DNA of 64,000 nucleotides, taken from NCBI RefSeq assembly GCF_019049105.1, contig NZ_JAHQZR010000004.1, forward strand, positions 144,631 to 208,630, in the 5' to 3' direction. Both the position numbers and the translations under genes were made by a program. Shown here one piece after another: positions 61,748 through 64,000 of this stretch. The stretch is from Leucobacter chinensis (GTDB lineage Bacteria > Actinomycetota > Actinomycetes > Actinomycetales > Microbacteriaceae). The notes beneath the pieces are model-generated. The model saw only the letters and a list, made by a program, of their open reading frames with translations. It made no database searches and was not told the origin of the DNA. The stretch's first letter is position 1, and every line of letters starts with the position of its first letter.

Positions 61748-64000
61748 ATGAAGAAAATCCATCAACAAATCCCAATAGAGTCCACGGACTCTCCACCACG
61801 GAGGCCGAAAAAGAAGAAGTTGATGTATGGATCACTGATCACTACATCATTGGTTGCTCTTGGGCTGATATCTGTACCCACGGCCGCGATTGCGGCCGCC
61901 GGTGAACCTTTCGACCCGGATGTGCCTAAGATCATTCTTGTTCAAGGACAGAGGGGTCTGGAGACTCGGAGCACCTACCATGAGGTCACCGTTGATACGA
62001 AGACAGGTGAGTGGAAGTTCAGTGACCCGATCGAGCTGGTTCCAGATAAGCCCGACTACGTTGTGAACGGTATCGGCTACAACCCGCATGACGGCTACGT
62101 TTACGGACTATACTTCCCAAACCAAATCATGGTTCGCTCTCCTGAGATTGTCAAGATTGGCCAAGATGGTGTTCTCGAGGCAACAGGCAAGCGGCTCATG
62201 AGGCCCGGAGGTTGGAGTGGTGACATAGACCCGGACACCGGAAAGTACTATGTGAGCTATGGCACTTCACAGAAGCCGCTGGGTATTAGTGTTATTGACC
62301 TGTCTCTTTCAGTTGATGAGCACAACGCAAGGGAGATGGATGAAAGTAGCCGCATTGAGATTCCTATCGTCGGAGAACAGGTGGGACATGACTGGGTTTT
62401 CCACGAAGGATTCCTCTGGTCAGTCAACCAAGAGGGTGCCTTGATCCGAACTAACCCAAGCACCGGGCAGTCAGATGCGGTCGCCGCTGATGTTAGCCCC
62501 GGAATGAGCGGCGCTATTTGGGTTATGGGTAATGGCAACATCGGAATTTCCCACAACAGCTCGGGACGGATCACCCAGGTCCGTGTTTCCGGTGATATCG
62601 CTGGGACGCCTGAGGTGAAGGTGATTGGGTACACTCAAGGTCCTGAGAATCTGTACAACGATGGGACAGCGATCCCAGGTTTGCCAGCTGATTTGAAACT
62701 TCTCAAGTCCGGGCCTGACCGGTTCATGGTTGGGGACTCGATCATATTCGAGTTCACTGTCAAGAATGTGGGTGCCACTCATTCATCAGGTTGGCTGATT
62801 GATGATCTTCTTCCCGTCGGGCTTTCGAACCCTGTGCTAAAGGACAGCTCTGGGGTATCGCTGGCCACCGAGGTAACAGAGAGTCGCACGCGAGTGTTCT
62901 TGACTGGCGCCGAGCTCGCACCTGGTGCTGAGAAAACGATCCGACTTGAGGTCGACACCGCCGATAAGTTGGCGGACTACGGGGACCTCGGGGCCGACCG
63001 CTGCTTCGTCAACACTGCCGAACTCTGGGGCAATGAAGAAGACCCCCAGCTTGAGGATAATTCGGCAAAGACTCAGTGCGTTGTCCCCTACGATTCCAGG
63101 ATTGAGCTGAAGAAATCGGTCAGCGCTATCGAGGACGTGAACGGCAACGGGATCACTGATGCAGGGGACCGGATCACCTGGAAGTTCGAGGTGACGAACA
63201 CTGGTAAGTCGCCACTGACCGGCGTCGAGCTCGTCGACCAGCTGCTCCAGGACAACGGCATCACGATTAACGGTGGAAAGGGTGCTCTTGACGTAGGGGA
63301 GTCGACGACGTTCTCTTCGGCTCCGTACACCATCACGGAGCAGGATGCGGAAGCCGGCGAAGTCAAGAACGTGGCTGTCGCGAAGGGTCACACAGACAGT
63401 GGTGTACCGTCCGACCCTGAGTCGAATGAATCGAAGACCGTTACGCCAGTGGAGCCAACTCCGAACCCCGGTTCGAATGTGAACGCTTCTGCGTCTGCTT
63501 CTGCGTCCGCGAAGTCGACTGCTGATGGTGATCCCGCGGTGAAGGCTGCGGCTGAGGCTGCGGCGAAGCCGGATGCGCAGACTGCGGCGAAGGCTGCGGC
63601 TGATGTGACGGCGAAGGCTGCGGCTGAGGCTGCTGCTGACCCGGATGCGTCCACGGCGGCTTCGGCTGACGTGTCGTCAGATCCGTCGGCTGCGGCGCAG
63701 GTCTCGGCGCAGGTCTCGGCTGACGGAACTGAGAAGTCGGCTCAGGATGCGCAGGCATCGGTGCAGGCGAACGCGGATGCGTCGTCGGCGGCGAAGGCTG
63801 CGGCTGAAACGAGTTCATCGGCGGATGCCTCGGTTGATTTCAAGGCGAAGGCTGATGCTGATGCTGACCCGAAGGCGAAGGCGAAGGCTGATGCTGACGC
63901 TGATGCTGATCCGAAGGCGAAGGCGAATGTGAACGCTTCTGCGTCTGCTTCTGCGTCCGCGAAGTCGACTGCTGATGGTGATCCCGCGGTGAAGGCTGCG
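61748..64000 (+). CDS. Giant surface protein with DUF11-like repeat and Ala-rich repeat tract (3' end outside window)
   Basis: 751 codons are open to the end of the window. GGAGG lies 5 bp before the ATG. A long basic N terminus (RRPKKKKLMYGS) precedes a signal helix LITTSLVALGLISVPTAAIA. Residues about 60-310 have beta-propeller-like repeats (YNPHDGYVYGLYF, IDPDTGKYYVSYG, IRTNPSTGQSD; DUF6923-like). Residues about 310-440 and 450-560 are DUF11/DUF7507-type beta modules (WKFEVTNTGKSPLTGVELVD). From about 575 the sequence is an Ala/Asp/Lys/Ser-rich low-complexity tract with a 77-bp exact repeat 450 bp apart. It is the largest gene of the accessory region and is the likely surface-exposed product beside DUF5819-HTTM. 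Confidence 0.85.
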   Translation, partial: MKKIHQQIPIESTDSPPRRPKKKKLMYGSLITTSLVALGLISVPTAAIAAAGEPFDPDVPKIILVQGQRGLETRSTYHEVTVDTKTGEWKFSDPIELVPDKPDYVVNGIGYNPHDGYVYGLYFPNQIMVRSPEIVKIGQDGVLEATGKRLMRPGGWSGDIDPDTGKYYVSYGTSQKPLGISVIDLSLSVDEHNAREMDESSRIEIPIVGEQVGHDWVFHEGFLWSVNQEGALIRTNPSTGQSDAVAADVSPGMSGAIWVMGNGNIGISHNSSGRITQVRVSGDIAGTPEVKVIGYTQGPENLYNDGTAIPGLPADLKLLKSGPDRFMVGDSIIFEFTVKNVGATHSSGWLIDDLLPVGLSNPVLKDSSGVSLATEVTESRTRVFLTGAELAPGAEKTIRLEVDTADKLADYGDLGADRCFVNTAELWGNEEDPQLEDNSAKTQCVVPYDSRIELKKSVSAIEDVNGNGITDAGDRITWKFEVTNTGKSPLTGVELVDQLLQDNGITINGGKGALDVGESTTFSSAPYTITEQDAEAGEVKNVAVAKGHTDSGVPSDPESNESKTVTPVEPTPNPGSNVNASASASASAKSTADGDPAVKAAAEAAAKPDAQTAAKAAADVTAKAAAEAAADPDASTAASADVSSDPSAAAQVSAQVSADGTEKSAQDAQASVQANADASSAAKAAAETSSSADASVDFKAKADADADPKAKAKADADADADPKAKANVNASASASASAKSTADGDPAVKAA
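63474..64000 (+). repeat. 450-bp-period repeat within the surface protein gene
   Basis: The 77 bases at 63474-63550 recur exactly at 63924-64000, a spacing of 450 bp (150 codons, frame-preserving). Between them are shorter imperfect repeats, such as GCGAAGGCTGCGGCTGA and GCTGATGCTGA units. The window ends inside the second copy. Confidence 0.85.

Noticed and set aside
63474..64000. Possible CRISPR-like repeats
   Set aside because: The repeats are in frame inside an Ala-rich coding sequence with codon-level variation and have no spacer architecture.

Overview
The window is a high-GC bacterial chromosome segment with dense, often 4-bp-overlapping genes, many GTG/TTG starts and actinobacterial marker genes: NucS mismatch endonuclease, a DUF5979 adhesin with an LPXTG-like anchor, YhgE/MmpL exporters and NrdR-boxed nrdHEF. 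Gene content and codon use fit an actinomycete of the Microbacteriaceae type, possibly Leucobacter-like. This is inference from reading; no database search was possible.

Layout. 1-3.7 kb (minus): 3'-truncated AlkZ-like winged-helix protein, nucS, then a MATE-MFS pair. 3.7-7 kb: M13 peptidase and a flavin monooxygenase-like enzyme. 7.1-12.3 kb (minus): a siderophore uptake operon (AraC regulator, two FecCD permeases, ATPase, lipoprotein binding protein) behind a DtxR-type iron box. 12.6-19.1 kb: a 1,426-residue cell-wall adhesin, then a two-component system with a tiny secreted protein encoded between kinase and regulator. 19.4-25 kb: small membrane protein, trhO, a PEBP protein and a PutA homologue that has lost its visible catalytic residues. 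25.2-30 kb: tRNA-Tyr, an unusual ATP sulfurylase, a BCCT transporter and TetR. 30-34.9 kb: MMPL-YhgE export operon behind two TetR-type operators. 34.9-41.6 kb: lipoate ligase, alpha/beta hydrolase, 2-hydroxyacid dehydrogenase, VanY-type peptidase, LysE exporter, gamma-carbonic anhydrase, glyS. 41.7-48.7 kb: CPBP protease, degenerate protoporphyrinogen-oxidase-like protein, three envelope-stress-type small genes, hemD, HpaI aldolase-GntR pair, exonuclease III. 48.9-53.3 kb: tRNA-Gly, a serine-hydrolase-fold lipoprotein without catalytic residues, heme oxygenase behind an iron box, PIF1-like helicase, rlmH. 53.8-58.1 kb: XRE regulator and nrdHEF without nrdI. 58.1-64 kb: an accessory region of lower GC with an IS3 remnant, a structured leader, a DUF5819-HTTM pair (SdpA/SdpB-like) and a very long surface protein that runs off the window in an Ala-rich repeat tract.

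Themes. Iron and heme handling recurs (siderophore uptake, HemD, heme oxygenase, HemY-like protein, two good iron boxes). Several large genes look like pseudoenzymes, with fold and flanks kept but catalytic residues replaced: PutA-like, beta-lactamase-like and HemY-like. The most system-like candidate is the DUF5819-HTTM-surface protein cluster at 59.7-64 kb.
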